Origin: Paraburkholderia ginsengiterrae | GTDB lineage: Bacteria > Pseudomonadota > Gammaproteobacteria > Burkholderiales > Burkholderiaceae | Assembly: GCF_001645125.1 (NCBI RefSeq) | Contig: NZ_LXKA01000087.1 | Location: 1 to 64,000, forward strand | Length of the DNA: 64,000 bases | Reading direction: 5' to 3' | In this document: piece after piece, positions 16,212 to 25,184 of the stretch | How positions within the stretch are numbered: the stretch's first letter is position 1 | Layout: each line of letters opens with the position of its first letter | Notes under the pieces: generated by a model | The model's input: only the letters and a program-made list of their open reading frames with translations | The model's database searches: none | What the model was told of the DNA's origin: nothing | Made by a program: the position numbers and the translations under genes

Positions 16212-16244
16212 TGGACCTATCAAATGCGCTTATCGTGGATCTTT
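16212..16244. promoter_or_regulatory. Direct repeats in the MocR/GNAT promoter
   Basis: TGGACCTAT (16212-16220) and TGGATCTTT (16236-16244) are direct repeats 24 bases apart between the divergent MocR and GNAT genes. MocR proteins usually bind tandem direct repeats of TGGWC-type sequence near their own promoter, so this is a plausible operator. The match is imperfect (7 of 9). Confidence 0.45.
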
Positions 16245-16311
16245 TTAACATACCACGTTTGCCGTATCGTTCTTTTCATCGACGATCATTCGCTACGACA
16301 GGAGAGCAGAC

Positions 16312-17052
16312 ATGGAATCCAGACGCAACGTGTACGACCAGCCGATCGGCACGCCCGTGCCGGGCTGGAGCGGCGCCCAGGCACCCGGCCGCGAGCCGCT
16401 GTCGGGCCGCTATTGCCGCATCGAGCCGGTGAATGTGGAGCGCCACGCCGAGGAACTGTACGACGCCTATAGTTCGGCCGACGACGGCCGCAGCTGGACC
16501 TATCTCGCGGTCGGGCCGTTCGAGAGTCTCGCCGCCTACCGCGAGCATCTGACGCGCATCGCCGCCTCCGCCGATCCGCTGCATTACACGGTGATCGACC
16601 TCGCGACCGGCAAGGCGGTCGGTACGCTGGCGCTGATGCGCATCGACCGCACGAACGGCGTGATCGAGGTCGGTCACGTTACCTATTCGCCCCGCCTCCA
16701 GCGCACACGTGTCGCCACCGAGGCCATGTTCCTGCTGATGACGGAGGTGTTCGAGAAACTGGGCTATCGGCGCTTCGAATGGAAATGCGATTCGCTGAAC
16801 GAACCATCGCGCACGGCTGCGTTGCGCTATGGCTTCACGTTCGAGGGGATCTTCCGTCAGGCGATCGTGTATCGCGAACGCAATCGCGACACTGCGTGGT
16901 TTTCGATTATCGACAGCGAATGGCCCGCGCTGCGTTCGAGCTACACGCGCTGGCTCGATGCCGGCAACTTCGACGCGCAAGGGCAGCAGGTTGAACGGCT
17001 GGTGGTTTTGATCGACCAGCAACGGGCGGCGGCAAGCAACGCCGCGCGGTGA
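16312..17052 (+). CDS. GNAT acetyltransferase (RimJ/RimL-like)
   Basis: This 246-residue protein has a GNAT fold with 'HYTVIDLATGKAVGTLALMRID' at about residues 97-118 and 'VTYSPRLQRTRVATEAMFLLM' as the acetyl-CoA loop. 'FEWKCDSLNEPSRTAALRYGFTFEGIFRQ' follows, characteristic of the RimJ/RimL-like branch. The substrate is unknown. The ATG at 16312 has AGGAG about seven bases upstream. It is divergent from the MocR regulator, which probably controls it. Confidence 0.9.
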   Translation: MESRRNVYDQPIGTPVPGWSGAQAPGREPLSGRYCRIEPVNVERHAEELYDAYSSADDGRSWTYLAVGPFESLAAYREHLTRIAASADPLHYTVIDLATGKAVGTLALMRIDRTNGVIEVGHVTYSPRLQRTRVATEAMFLLMTEVFEKLGYRRFEWKCDSLNEPSRTAALRYGFTFEGIFRQAIVYRERNRDTAWFSIIDSEWPALRSSYTRWLDAGNFDAQGQQVERLVVLIDQQRAAASNAAR

Positions 17053-17089
17053 CATAAGCGGCGAACTGGCCGGCGACGACGCTCGCCTC

Positions 17090-17626
17090 TCACACCGCGT
17101 TGGCCACGCGCCGCAGGACGATGGTCGGCTTGCCTTTGTACGTGGTGCGATGTTGTTCGCGATAGCCGCATTTGTGGGCGACACGCAGCGACGGCAAGTT
17201 CTCCGGCGAGACGATACAGGCTGTTTCGCCGCCCGGCCATTGCCGGTCAGCCCAATCCAGCGCGGCGCGCACGGCCTCGGTTGCGTAGCCGCAGCCATGC
17301 GCCGCCGGGTCCAGCGCCCAGCCGATTTCAGGCGTCGACATCAACGAAGGTTCGATGTCGCGGTGATAGTCGGCAAAACCGACTTCGCCGAGGAACCGGC
17401 CGCTCTGCTTGTCGCGCACCACCCAGTAGCCATAGCCCAGCATCGCCCAATGTCCGGCGTAGCGCAGCAGGCGTGCCCAGACTTCCTCGCGCGTGAAGGG
17501 CTTGCCGCCGATATAGCGGATCACTTCCGGATCGGACCACATCGCGTAGCTTTCGAGGAAATCGTCGCGCGTGTGCGGACGCAGGGTCAGGCGGTCGGTG
17601 GTGAGAAGCGTGGACGGAGTGGGCAT
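17090..17626 (-). CDS. GNAT acetyltransferase (RimJ/RimL-like)
   Basis: This 178-residue acetyltransferase opens with 'LLTTDRLTLRPHTRDDF', the standard RimJ/RimL start, and has 'GEVGFADYHRDIEPS' followed by 'EIGWALDPAAHGCGYATEAVRAAL' as the acetyl-CoA loop. It ends with 'SPENLPSLRVAHKCGYREQHRTTYKGKP'. These enzymes acetylate ribosomal proteins or small molecules; the target is not visible. It is convergent with the other GNAT gene (37-base gap) but not closely similar to it. Confidence 0.9.
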   Translation of the reverse strand: MPTPSTLLTTDRLTLRPHTRDDFLESYAMWSDPEVIRYIGGKPFTREEVWARLLRYAGHWAMLGYGYWVVRDKQSGRFLGEVGFADYHRDIEPSLMSTPEIGWALDPAAHGCGYATEAVRAALDWADRQWPGGETACIVSPENLPSLRVAHKCGYREQHRTTYKGKPTIVLRRVANAV

Positions 17627-17736
17627 GGGGAAGGAAGCGAAAAGTTAGCGATGTGACCCGGCAAACAGTGCGCTCGATGATCGCAGATTTTTTGCGCGCC
17701 AGGTGCGCCGCCAATGCGCAGGCATCGGCCCCACCC

Positions 17737-18603
17737 TCAAGCCATTTCCAGAAACCTCGCCAGACACGGATTGCGATTCGCCGGCGACCAGGCAATCACT
17801 TGCTCGATCAGCGGCGCATCCACCAGCGGCCGGAATACCACTCCCGCGAGTTGCGCCTTGCGCATCGACGCCGGCACCAGCGCCACGCCCACTCCTTCGT
17901 CGACGAGGCCCAATACCGTCTGCTGCAACTGCACCTCGAAGCGTATGTCAGGTTCAAAGCCGCCCGAGCGGCAATGGTCGACAATGGCCGCGCGCAGCGT
18001 GGAGGCCGCTTCCTCGGATGCAAGCACGAACGGCTCACCCGCCAGTTGAGAAATCTTCAAGCGCCGCGCGCGGGCTCGCGCATGGTTGCGCGATAGCGCA
18101 ACACACAGCGGTTCGCGCACGACAGTGCGCGTGGCCAGTCCTTTGTCCCGCACGTTCGGAAACATGATCGCCGCATCGATCTGGCCGGTAAGTACCTGCG
18201 CAGCCAGATCGTTCGAAACGACCTCGCGCAAATTCAACGCGACCTCCGGAAACGCGGCGCCGAAGGCGCGCGCATAGCCAGGCACGACGTTATACGCCGA
18301 ACACATCGTGAAGCCGATAGCCAGCTTGCCAGTGTCGCCGTGCGCGGCCGCTTGCGCATTGCTGACCGCCTGCTCCACCGCGGCGAGAATCGCCTTGGCA
18401 TCGGTATAGAAGCGCTCGCCCGCCGCGGTCAAAGTCACACTGCGCGGACTGCGCTCGACCAACGTTACACCGACGCTCGCCTCCAGCGCCGCCAGTTGCC
18501 GGCTCAACGGCGGCTGCGACAGATTCAGACGCGCCGCCGCCCGGCCGAAATGGCGCGTCTCGGCCAGCGTCACGAAGTAGCGCAGCGGTTTGATATCAAT
18601 CAA
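17737..18603 (-). CDS. LysR family transcriptional regulator
   Basis: This 288-residue LysR has its HTH at residues 1-60 ('MIDIKPLRYFVTLAETRHFG', 'LNLSQPPLSRQLAALE') and an effector domain from about residue 90. It resembles the CatR/CbeR-BenM branch, which responds to aromatic acids ('LSQPPLSRQ' is typical), but the effector is not clear. The start is a TTG at 18603; no ATG fits. It is divergent from an AEC-type transporter, its probable target. Confidence 0.9.
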   Translation of the reverse strand: MIDIKPLRYFVTLAETRHFGRAAARLNLSQPPLSRQLAALEASVGVTLVERSPRSVTLTAAGERFYTDAKAILAAVEQAVSNAQAAAHGDTGKLAIGFTMCSAYNVVPGYARAFGAAFPEVALNLREVVSNDLAAQVLTGQIDAAIMFPNVRDKGLATRTVVREPLCVALSRNHARARARRLKISQLAGEPFVLASEEAASTLRAAIVDHCRSGGFEPDIRFEVQLQQTVLGLVDEGVGVALVPASMRKAQLAGVVFRPLVDAPLIEQVIAWSPANRNPCLARFLEMA

Positions 18604-18725
18604 TTTGTGCTCACGCCAGATGACGATGCAAAAAAGGTATTGTTCGACGCGATAAACAGTATTGGATTGTATCGCTGCAAACTACTACGCTGGCGAATCG
18701 CGCTTCCGCCCAGCTTTCTTCACCG

Positions 18726-19670
18726 ATGTTAGCCACGCTCGAAATCCTGCTCCCCGTCTTCGGCCTGATTTTCGCGGGCTTTGCATGCCGCCGGCGCAAC
18801 GTGCTTGGACCGAACTCGGCTTCGGAACTGAACCGGTTCGTAGTTTGGCTGGCGTTGCCGGCAATGCTGTTCGACATCATGGCGCACGCCACCTGGCAGC
18901 AGCTTTATCAGCCGGCCTTCGTCGCCACCTTCTCGATTGCGTGCGCCAGCATGTTCGCGCTGATCCTCGCCATGCGCCTGATGAACGGCCGGCATCTGGC
19001 CGACGCGAGCGTCGATGCAATTGCGGCGTCGTACCCGAACACGGGCTACATCGGCTTTCCGTTGGGCATGATCGCGTTCGGGCCGGCCAGCCAGACGCCG
19101 ACCACGATCGCCACCATCCTCGTCACGTGCGTGCTGTTCGCGCTGGCGATCGTGCTGATCGAAGTCGGCCTGCAGACGGAGCGCACGCCCCACAAGCTCG
19201 GTCTGAAGGTGCTGCGCTCGCTCGCGCGCAATCCGTTGATCGCGTCGCCCATCGCGGGTGTGCTGTTTGCCAGCCTCCATGTCGCATTGCCGCCGAGCGC
19301 GGAGACCTTCCTGAAGCTGCTGGGCAGCGCGGCGAGTCCGTGCGCGCTGGTGAGCCTGGGTTTGTTCCTCGCGGAAAAACGGCCGTCCGAAACCGGCGCG
19401 CGCGGCGTCGCCCTGCTGGTGACCGGCGTCAAGCTGCTGCTGCAGCCGGCGCTGACGTGGTGGCTCGCGGCGCGCGTATTCGAGCTCTCGCCCGCGCTGG
19501 TCGAAATGGCGGTGATACTGGCCGCCCTGCCCACCGGCACCGGTCCCTTCATGCTCGCCGAGTACTACGAGCGTGAGGCGCACATCACCTCGCGAACCAT
19601 CCTGCTGTCGACGGTAGGGTCGATCGCGACCCTGTCCTTGCTGCTGATGCTGATGGGCCATCGGACCTAA
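18726..19670 (+). CDS. AEC family transporter (auxin efflux carrier fold)
   Basis: This 314-residue membrane protein has about ten helices in two five-helix repeats. 'LEILLPVFGLIFAGFACRRR' opens the first repeat, and the conserved 'YPNTGYIGFPLG' segment lies at about residue 103. Bacterial members export carboxylates such as malate or malonate. The ATG at 18726 lies 122 bases from the divergent LysR start, which suggests regulation by it. Confidence 0.9.
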   Translation: MLATLEILLPVFGLIFAGFACRRRNVLGPNSASELNRFVVWLALPAMLFDIMAHATWQQLYQPAFVATFSIACASMFALILAMRLMNGRHLADASVDAIAASYPNTGYIGFPLGMIAFGPASQTPTTIATILVTCVLFALAIVLIEVGLQTERTPHKLGLKVLRSLARNPLIASPIAGVLFASLHVALPPSAETFLKLLGSAASPCALVSLGLFLAEKRPSETGARGVALLVTGVKLLLQPALTWWLAARVFELSPALVEMAVILAALPTGTGPFMLAEYYEREAHITSRTILLSTVGSIATLSLLLMLMGHRT

Positions 19671-19878
19671 ACGCAGGGCAGCGCATCCGGATACGCAAAG
19701 CGCCAATCCAGCCGCCCTCGTCAAGGCGCGCGGATAGCGGTCGGCCCGCGCCTCGCGCTATGCTTCGCCCACGGACCGACGCGGTTCGCGATCCTCATGC
19801 ATGAATCGCGAACCGACCCGCCGTGCCCAAAGCCAGCCCACCCGCGAGGCAGCCCAGATCCACTCGGAGCAACGCACC

Positions 19879-20844
19879 ATGAAAGCCATCCAGTTCAAGT
19901 CCTTCGGCAACCCCGCAGTGCTCGACTACGTCGATCTGCCGAAGCCCGAAGCCGATGCGGACAGCGCCGTCGTGCAAATCAAGGCAGCCTCGGTGAATCC
20001 GAGCGACGTCAAGAACGTCGCCGGGCATTTCGGGCACACGGTCTTGCCGCGCACACCCGGACGCGACTTCAGCGGCGTGGTGGTGGATGGTCCGCAAGCA
20101 TGGCTCGGCGTCGAAGTGTGGGGTACCGGCGGCGATATCGGTTTCACGCGCGACGGCACGCACGCCGAATTCATCAAGGTCCCGCTCGCTGCTCTGTCGC
20201 GCAAACCCAAAACGCTGAACCACGCCCAAGCCTCCGCGATCGGCGTGAACTTCGTGGTCGCCTGGCTTGGCACGGTCGAATACGCGCACCTGCAAGCGGG
20301 CGAGACCATCGCGGTAATCGGCGCGGGTGGCGGTGTGGGCGGCGCAGTCGTGCAGATCGCGAAAGCGCTCGGCGCGCGCGTCATCGCCGTGGATCGTCGT
20401 CCGCTCGACGCGAATACGCCGGCCGGCCGCCTGATCGACGACTACGTGCCACTCGACGAAACCGCCACCGGGCGTGTGAAGACGCTGACCGGCGGCGCGG
20501 GCGCGGACGTGGTGTACGACACGGTCGGCGGCGTGGCCTTCGAAACCGCGCTGAGTCTCGTCAAGCGACGCGGCCGCGTGCTGGAAATCAGCGGCACGGG
20601 CAAGCGCCGCGTCGAGTTCGATCTGATCGACTTCTATCACAACGAGACCCAACTGCTCGGCGTGGATAGCGCCAAGCTCGGCGTCGCGGACTCCGCGCCG
20701 TTGATGAGCGCACTGGTCGAGGGCTTCGAGAGCGGCAAGCTGACCGGCCCGGCCATCGCGCAGACCTTCCCGCTCAAACGCGCTCGCGAAGCCTACGAAG
20801 CAGTGGCCGCCGGCACACGTGGCCGGGTCGTCGTCACGATGTAA
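19879..20844 (+). CDS. Zinc-independent quinone oxidoreductase-like protein (MDR family)
   Basis: This 321-residue protein starts 'MKAIQFKSFGNPAVLDYVDL' and has the NADPH-binding segment 'IAVIGAGGGVGGAVVQIAKALGARVIAV' at about residues 145-170. The zinc ligands of alcohol dehydrogenases are absent, so it belongs to the quinone oxidoreductase branch (NADPH:quinone reductase or enoyl reductase). The ATG at 19879 was chosen because homology begins there, although the frame extends 26 codons upstream. No partner gene is adjacent. Confidence 0.88.
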   Translation: MKAIQFKSFGNPAVLDYVDLPKPEADADSAVVQIKAASVNPSDVKNVAGHFGHTVLPRTPGRDFSGVVVDGPQAWLGVEVWGTGGDIGFTRDGTHAEFIKVPLAALSRKPKTLNHAQASAIGVNFVVAWLGTVEYAHLQAGETIAVIGAGGGVGGAVVQIAKALGARVIAVDRRPLDANTPAGRLIDDYVPLDETATGRVKTLTGGAGADVVYDTVGGVAFETALSLVKRRGRVLEISGTGKRRVEFDLIDFYHNETQLLGVDSAKLGVADSAPLMSALVEGFESGKLTGPAIAQTFPLKRAREAYEAVAAGTRGRVVVTM

Positions 20845-21049
20845 TCGCTCTCGCGCCCGGCGGGCGTGGCGGCATTCATTGACAAGCAAGCGGCCGCCGC
20901 ACTCCACGCAATGGCCGGACATGTATCAAGCACTTGCATCTGCTAACAGGCCCTCTTTTCCGTCAAGAGGCGTCACACGCTAAGATTGAGCCCGCCGGAC
21001 TCACACGCCGCGCGGTGACAAAAAGAAAAGCTTTGCCTCGGAGAATCAG
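20845..21049. other. Intergenic region before the DUF4337 gene
   Basis: This 205-base gap between two plus-strand genes contains a small GC hairpin near 20857-20867, just after the oxidoreductase stop, that could help termination. It also holds the ribosome site of the DUF4337 gene. No small gene is supported. Confidence 0.35.
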
Positions 21050-21628
21050 ATGCCTGAAGAATATGAAGTGCATGGTCCGCACGACCATGCCGTGGAACAC
21101 CCCGGCCATCACGACGCGGATCCGTTTGCGAGCCGCATGGCCGTGATCACGGCCATCCTCGCGACGATCGGCGCGCTGTTGGCGTACCAGAGCGGCAACA
21201 GCGAAAATCTGGCGCTGTACTACAAGAACGAAGCCGCCATCAAGAAGACCGAGGCGTCGAACCAGTGGAACTACTATCAGGCGAAGGGCGAGAAAGAGAA
21301 TCTCGCGGATCTCGGTGCGGCGCTGTCCGCCCCCAACTCCGATGCGCGCAAGAAATTCCTCGCCGACGTCGACAAGTACAAGACGCAGAAAGAGCCGATC
21401 CGCGCGAAGGCCGAAGCGATCGAAAAGGAAGTCGCGGATAATGACGCCAAAAGCGAAGCGCTGCTGCACGGCCATCATCGCTGGGCGCAAGCCACCACGC
21501 TGATCCAGGTTGCCATCGCACTGTGCGCGATCACGTTGCTGACGCGCAAAAAATGGCTGCGTAATCTGTCGTTCGCGGTGGCGGGCGCGGGTGTGATAAC
21601 CGGCGTGATGGCGTTTTTCTCGGCTTGA
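21050..21628 (+). CDS. DUF4337 membrane protein
   Basis: This 192-residue protein starts with a His-rich segment ('HGPHDHAVEHPGHHDADPF') and then a membrane helix (about residues 30-47, 'MAVITAILATIGALLAYQS'). A long charged coiled-coil-like stretch follows ('NQWNYYQAKGEKENLADLGAAL' and beyond). Two more membrane helices lie at the C-terminus (about 147-190). This is the layout of DUF4337, a family of unknown function. The ATG at 21050 has GGAG upstream. The N-terminal histidines could bind metal; that is speculative. Confidence 0.88.
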   Translation: MPEEYEVHGPHDHAVEHPGHHDADPFASRMAVITAILATIGALLAYQSGNSENLALYYKNEAAIKKTEASNQWNYYQAKGEKENLADLGAALSAPNSDARKKFLADVDKYKTQKEPIRAKAEAIEKEVADNDAKSEALLHGHHRWAQATTLIQVAIALCAITLLTRKKWLRNLSFAVAGAGVITGVMAFFSA

Positions 21629-21693
21629 TCAGTGAAGTGAATCGCCGCGCTGCCGCATTCGCCGGCCGCGCGGCGCGTATGAAGGAGTGAAGC

Positions 21694-22311
21694 ATGATTG
21701 ATGGATCTGCCGTTCTGGGCGTGTTTTCCGTCTATGTGGCCGGCGTGGTCATTCCCGGCCCGAACTTTGTCGCGGTCGCGCACAAGGCCGCGTCGGCGAC
21801 GCGACTCGAAGCGCTGGCCGTGGTCGGCGGCATCGTGCTCGTCAATCTGTTCTGGGCAAGCTGCGCGATTCTTGGCGTCGGTATCGTGTTCGCGGCCTTT
21901 CCGTGGCTCGCGCTGGCGGTCAAGGTGGCCGGCGCCGCTTACCTGATCTGGTTCGGCGGCCGTCTGATCGTCAAGGCTTCGGCCGGCAAGCCGGCGGCAA
22001 GCCCGAATGCGTCGGCGGGTGGCTTCCGGCAAGCGTTCGCGCAAGGCTTTGCGACCAACATCGCGAATCCGAAGTCGATGGCGTTCTTCGCGGCCGTGTT
22101 CTCCGCCGCCACACCGGCGCATGTGAGCGTGGGCACGTTCATCGCGATGCTCGGCATGGTGTGCGTAGTCGCGGGCAGCTGGTACAGCTTCGTCGCGCTC
22201 ACCCTGTCGCACTCGCGGATTGCGACCGCATACCGGGGCTCCAAGGCGTGGATAGATCGCGCGTGCGGCGGTCTGATTGTCGCGCTGGGCGTGCGGCAGT
22301 TGATACGGTAA
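21694..22311 (+). CDS. LysE/RhtB family exporter
   Basis: This 205-residue protein has about six membrane helices and the family signature 'VVIPGPNFVAVAHKAAS' (about residues 18-34), followed by 'IANPKSMAFFAAVF' (about 126-139). The LysE/RhtB family exports amino acids, homoserine lactone-like compounds or related molecules; the substrate is unknown. AGGAG lies about eight bases before the ATG. It ends 12 bases from the convergent sigma gene. Confidence 0.9.
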   Translation: MIDGSAVLGVFSVYVAGVVIPGPNFVAVAHKAASATRLEALAVVGGIVLVNLFWASCAILGVGIVFAAFPWLALAVKVAGAAYLIWFGGRLIVKASAGKPAASPNASAGGFRQAFAQGFATNIANPKSMAFFAAVFSAATPAHVSVGTFIAMLGMVCVVAGSWYSFVALTLSHSRIATAYRGSKAWIDRACGGLIVALGVRQLIR

Positions 22312-22323
22312 ACCGCCGCCCGC

Positions 22324-23598
22324 TCAATGCGTCATGGCATGCGCACGCTCGAGCAACAACTCGCGCTCACGGGCGTTGCGCGTCATCCCAGCGGCGCGTT
22401 CGAACTCCGTGCGCGCCTCTTCAACACGTCCGAGTTTCGCCAGCAGATCGCCGCGCACGCTTGGCAGCCAGTGATAGTTCGCAAGCGCCGGGTCGTTCGC
22501 CAGCGCATCGGCAATCTCCAAACCAGCCGCCGGGCCGAACGCCATCCCCACCGCCACCGCGCGGTTCAACTCGACCACCGGCGAAGGCGCGACCTGGGCC
22601 AGCGCGTCATATAACGCGACAATCTGCGCCCAATCGGTGTCCTCCGCGCGGCGGGCACGAGCGTGACACGCGGCGAGCGCCGCCTGCAGCGCATACGGGC
22701 CGCTCGCGCCGCCCAGCGCATGCGCGCTCTCGAGCGCGGCGAGTCCGCGGCGGATCAGGAGCGGATCCCAGCGGCCGCGATCCTGATCGAGCAGCAATAC
22801 CGGACGGCCCTGCGCATCGGTGCGCGCATGCATGCGCGACGCCTGAATCTCCATCAACGCGACCAGCCCGTGGACCTCGCTTTCGCCGGGCACGAGGCCG
22901 CTCAGCACACGCCCGAGGCGCAGCGCTTCCTCGCATAGCGACGGCCGCATCCAGTCGTCGCCGGCGGTCGCCGAATAGCCTTCGTTGAAAATCAGATAGA
23001 TCACCTGCAGCACCGAGGCGAGCCGCGGCGCGCGGGCGTCCGCTTGCGGCACCTCGAACGGCACCTTGGCCGCCGAGAGCGTGCGCTTGGCCCGCACGAT
23101 ACGCTGCGCGATGGTCGGCTCCGGCACGAGAAACGCACGCGCGATTTCGTCCGTGGTGAGGCCGCCGAGCAGGCGCAGCGTGAGCGCGACGCGCGCGTCG
23201 GTGGACAGCACCGGGTGGCACGCGGTGAATACCAGCCGCAGCAAGTCGTCGCCGATGTCGTCGGCGCGTGCGGCATCAAGGGCATCGACGAAATCCGGCA
23301 CGAGATGGGCCTCCTGCGCGTCGAGATCGTGACCCAGCTCCTCGCGCTTGCGGGCATGCAGCGCTTCCTGCCGCAAGCGGTCGAGGGCCCGGTTCTTGGC
23401 GGTCGCCATCAGCCACGCTCCCGGATTGTCGGGCACGCCCGCGTCAGGCCAATGTTCGAGCGCCGCCACCAGCGCGTCTTGCGCCAGCTCTTCGGCGAGC
23501 CCCACGTCACGCACGATCCGCGCGACGTGGGCGATGACCTTGGCGGACTCGATCCGCCAGACGGCCTCGATGGCACGGTGAGTGGCTGCCGTGGTCAC
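22324..23598 (-). CDS. ECF42-type sigma factor with C-terminal TPR-like extension
   Basis: This 424-residue sigma factor has region 2 ('IVRDVGLAEELAQDALVAALEHWPD', 'WLMATAKNRALDRLR') in the first 90 residues, then region 4 ('GLTTDEIARAFLVPEPTIAQRIVRAKRTL'). A long helical extension carries 'VLQVIYLIFNEGYSAT' and 'LNRAVAVGMAFGPAAG'. This extension defines the ECF42 group, which lies next to DGPF-motif proteins, as here. The GTG at 23598 is the likely start, five bases after the upstream stop. ECF42 factors have no anti-sigma; the extension is thought to control activity. Confidence 0.93.
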   Translation of the reverse strand: MTTAATHRAIEAVWRIESAKVIAHVARIVRDVGLAEELAQDALVAALEHWPDAGVPDNPGAWLMATAKNRALDRLRQEALHARKREELGHDLDAQEAHLVPDFVDALDAARADDIGDDLLRLVFTACHPVLSTDARVALTLRLLGGLTTDEIARAFLVPEPTIAQRIVRAKRTLSAAKVPFEVPQADARAPRLASVLQVIYLIFNEGYSATAGDDWMRPSLCEEALRLGRVLSGLVPGESEVHGLVALMEIQASRMHARTDAQGRPVLLLDQDRGRWDPLLIRRGLAALESAHALGGASGPYALQAALAACHARARRAEDTDWAQIVALYDALAQVAPSPVVELNRAVAVGMAFGPAAGLEIADALANDPALANYHWLPSVRGDLLAKLGRVEEARTEFERAAGMTRNARERELLLERAHAMTH

Positions 23599-23602
23599 TG
23601 GC

Positions 23603-24022
23603 TCAACCCGCCTTGCTGGCGTTCGGGTCCATGTAGATGAGCTCCCAGATATGGCCGTCGATATCCTCGAAGCCATGCCCGTACATGAAACCGTAGTCCT
23701 GCGGCGCGCGCGGCACGTTGCCGCCAGCGGCAAGCGCTTTGGCGACCAGCGTATCCACCTCCTCCCGGCTTTCGCAGGAGAGGCCCACGAGTGCCTCGGT
23801 GCTCTCTTTCGGATTGCACAGCGACTTGCGCGTGAAGGACTTGAACAGGTCCTTGACCAGCAGCATCGCGTAGAGGTTTTCGCCAAGAATCATGCAGGCC
23901 GCCTGCTCGTTGGTGAACTGCGGGTCGAAGCTGAAACCGATCGCGCTGAAGAAGGCTTTCGACCGGTCGAGATTGCCGACCGCGAGATTGACGTAAATCT
24001 GCTTATGCATGATGGCATCCAT
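23603..24022 (-). CDS. VOC/glyoxalase-like family protein
   Basis: This 139-residue protein has the VOC fold ('QIYVNLAVGNLDRSKAFFSAIGFSFDP' near the start, 'FEDIDGHIWELIYMDP' near the end). VOC proteins include glyoxalases, dioxygenases and antibiotic-binding proteins; the substrate is not visible. The start may be 24022 or the internal ATG at 24010. It lies between the SRPBCC and sigma genes with gaps of nine and four bases, so it is part of one transcript. Confidence 0.88.
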   Translation of the reverse strand: MDAIMHKQIYVNLAVGNLDRSKAFFSAIGFSFDPQFTNEQAACMILGENLYAMLLVKDLFKSFTRKSLCNPKESTEALVGLSCESREEVDTLVAKALAAGGNVPRAPQDYGFMYGHGFEDIDGHIWELIYMDPNASKAG

Positions 24023-24031
24023 TGCTCAGGT

Positions 24032-24559
24032 TCAGCTCGCCTCGGCGAGCGTTTTCAGATTGTTCAGGCCGTCCTCGAAATCCTTGCCGACCATCTTGTC
24101 CATGCTGATGAACACCTGTATCAGCTTCGACATGAACGGCGCGGGTCCGTGCATCGCCCAGGTGACCTCGGTGGCGTCCCCGTCTGGCTTCAGCGTGAAG
24201 TCGGCCATGTTGTGCGCTTCGAACGGCTTCAGAAAATCGAGGTTCAGCGTCACGCTCGAGGGCTCGGTCGTACCGACTATCTCCATCTGCCCCACGCCGA
24301 CCTTGTCGCCTTGCCACGCGTAGCGCGCACCCTTGCCGCTCTCCGTGCCGCTATAGGTGCCTTGGGCCGCCGGGTCCTTGCGCAGGAACGGATTCCACAA
24401 ATTGAACTGATGAAGGTTGTCGATCAGCGCGTAGATGCGCTCGGGCGGCGCCTTGATGCGCACGCTGCGTTCAATGCGAAAGTTATCGGGGCGCGTCGCC
24501 GCGTAGACCAGCACCAGGCCTATGGCGGCGACCACTGCGATCAGCAGGGTCTTGAGCAT
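24032..24559 (-). CDS. SRPBCC family protein with N-terminal membrane helix
   Basis: This 175-residue protein has one N-terminal membrane helix (residues 3-21, 'KTLLIAVVAAIGLVLVYAA') and a START/SRPBCC domain from about residue 30 ('IERSVRIKAPPERIYALIDNLHQFNLWNPF'). This domain makes a deep hydrophobic ligand cavity, and members are cyclase or lipid-binding proteins. It is in the ECF42 operon, 59 bases after the DGPF gene stop and nine bases before the VOC gene. Proteins of this type often accompany ECF42 modules. Confidence 0.88.
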   Translation of the reverse strand: MLKTLLIAVVAAIGLVLVYAATRPDNFRIERSVRIKAPPERIYALIDNLHQFNLWNPFLRKDPAAQGTYSGTESGKGARYAWQGDKVGVGQMEIVGTTEPSSVTLNLDFLKPFEAHNMADFTLKPDGDATEVTWAMHGPAPFMSKLIQVFISMDKMVGKDFEDGLNNLKTLAEAS

Positions 24560-24618
24560 GACGAATCCTTTCGATTTGATGGAGCCGTATCGATGTGTGT
24601 GAAGGCGGCGTGGCAGTG

Positions 24619-25032
24619 TCAGCGCTTGCCGGCTTCCAGTTCGCGGAACCGGTCCAGTTCGGGGCTGGGTTCGAAGTCGTCGAGTACAAACAATTGACGC
24701 ACTTCAATTTCACCGTCCGCCTGCTCGCCGAAGGGCGCCGGAAAGCGCCGCGCCCATTCCATCGCCTCTTCACGCGAGCGCACCTGGATCAGCGTGTAGC
24801 CGGCAATCAGTTCCTTGGTCTCGGCAAACGGACCGTCGATCACCGACCGCTTGCCGCCGCTATAGCGCACCCGCCAGCCTTTCGAACTCGGCTGCAAGCC
24901 GGTGGCGTCGAGCAGCACGCCGCCTTTGGCCAGCTCCTCGTGGTACGCACCCATCGCGGCTATCAGGGACGCTTCCGGCATCACGCCGGCTTCGCTGGCG
25001 GCGGTCGCTTTGACGAGAATCATGAATCGCAT
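24619..25032 (-). CDS. YCII-related DGPF-motif protein
   Basis: This 137-residue protein has the dimeric alpha+beta barrel (YCII) fold with the hallmark 'VIDGPFAETKELIAGYTLIQV' at about residues 67-87. 'MRFMILVKAT' at the N-terminus is typical of the DGPF family. The ATG at 25032 has AAGGAG eight bases upstream. A candidate ECF42 promoter lies 66-92 bases upstream, so it heads the operon DGPF, SRPBCC, VOC, sigma. The biochemical role of DGPF proteins is unknown. Confidence 0.9.
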   Translation of the reverse strand: MRFMILVKATAASEAGVMPEASLIAAMGAYHEELAKGGVLLDATGLQPSSKGWRVRYSGGKRSVIDGPFAETKELIAGYTLIQVRSREEAMEWARRFPAPFGEQADGEIEVRQLFVLDDFEPSPELDRFRELEAGKR

Positions 25033-25097
25033 CGCCGTTACTCCTTTTTCGTGGTGAGGGGGAAAGCCGCGCACGTTGGCGGGCTTCTTACTCACAC

Positions 25098-25124
25098 GAC
25101 GAGCAACGCGCGGCCGGATCGACA
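25098..25124 (-). promoter_or_regulatory. Candidate ECF42 promoter (TGTCGA-N17-CGTC)
   Basis: Read on the minus strand, TGTCGA (25124-25119), 17 bases and CGTC (25101-25098) lie just before the DGPF gene that starts at 25032. From memory, the published ECF42 consensus is a TGTCGA -35 and a CGA/TC -10 with this spacing. An inverted repeat ATCGAC-AGACCG-GTCGAT (25118-25135) overlaps the -35. The match suggests that the sigma factor drives its own operon. Confidence 0.65.
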
Positions 25125-25184
25125 GACCGGTCGATTACCCAGGGAAAACCCCAAGTCAAATACCGCCAACGATGCGCAGACCAC

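Noticed and set aside
23599-23886. An N-terminal extension of the ECF42 sigma factor
   Set aside because: The longer frame lies inside the VOC gene and has no sigma homology; the GTG at 23598 fits the domain start and the gene spacing.
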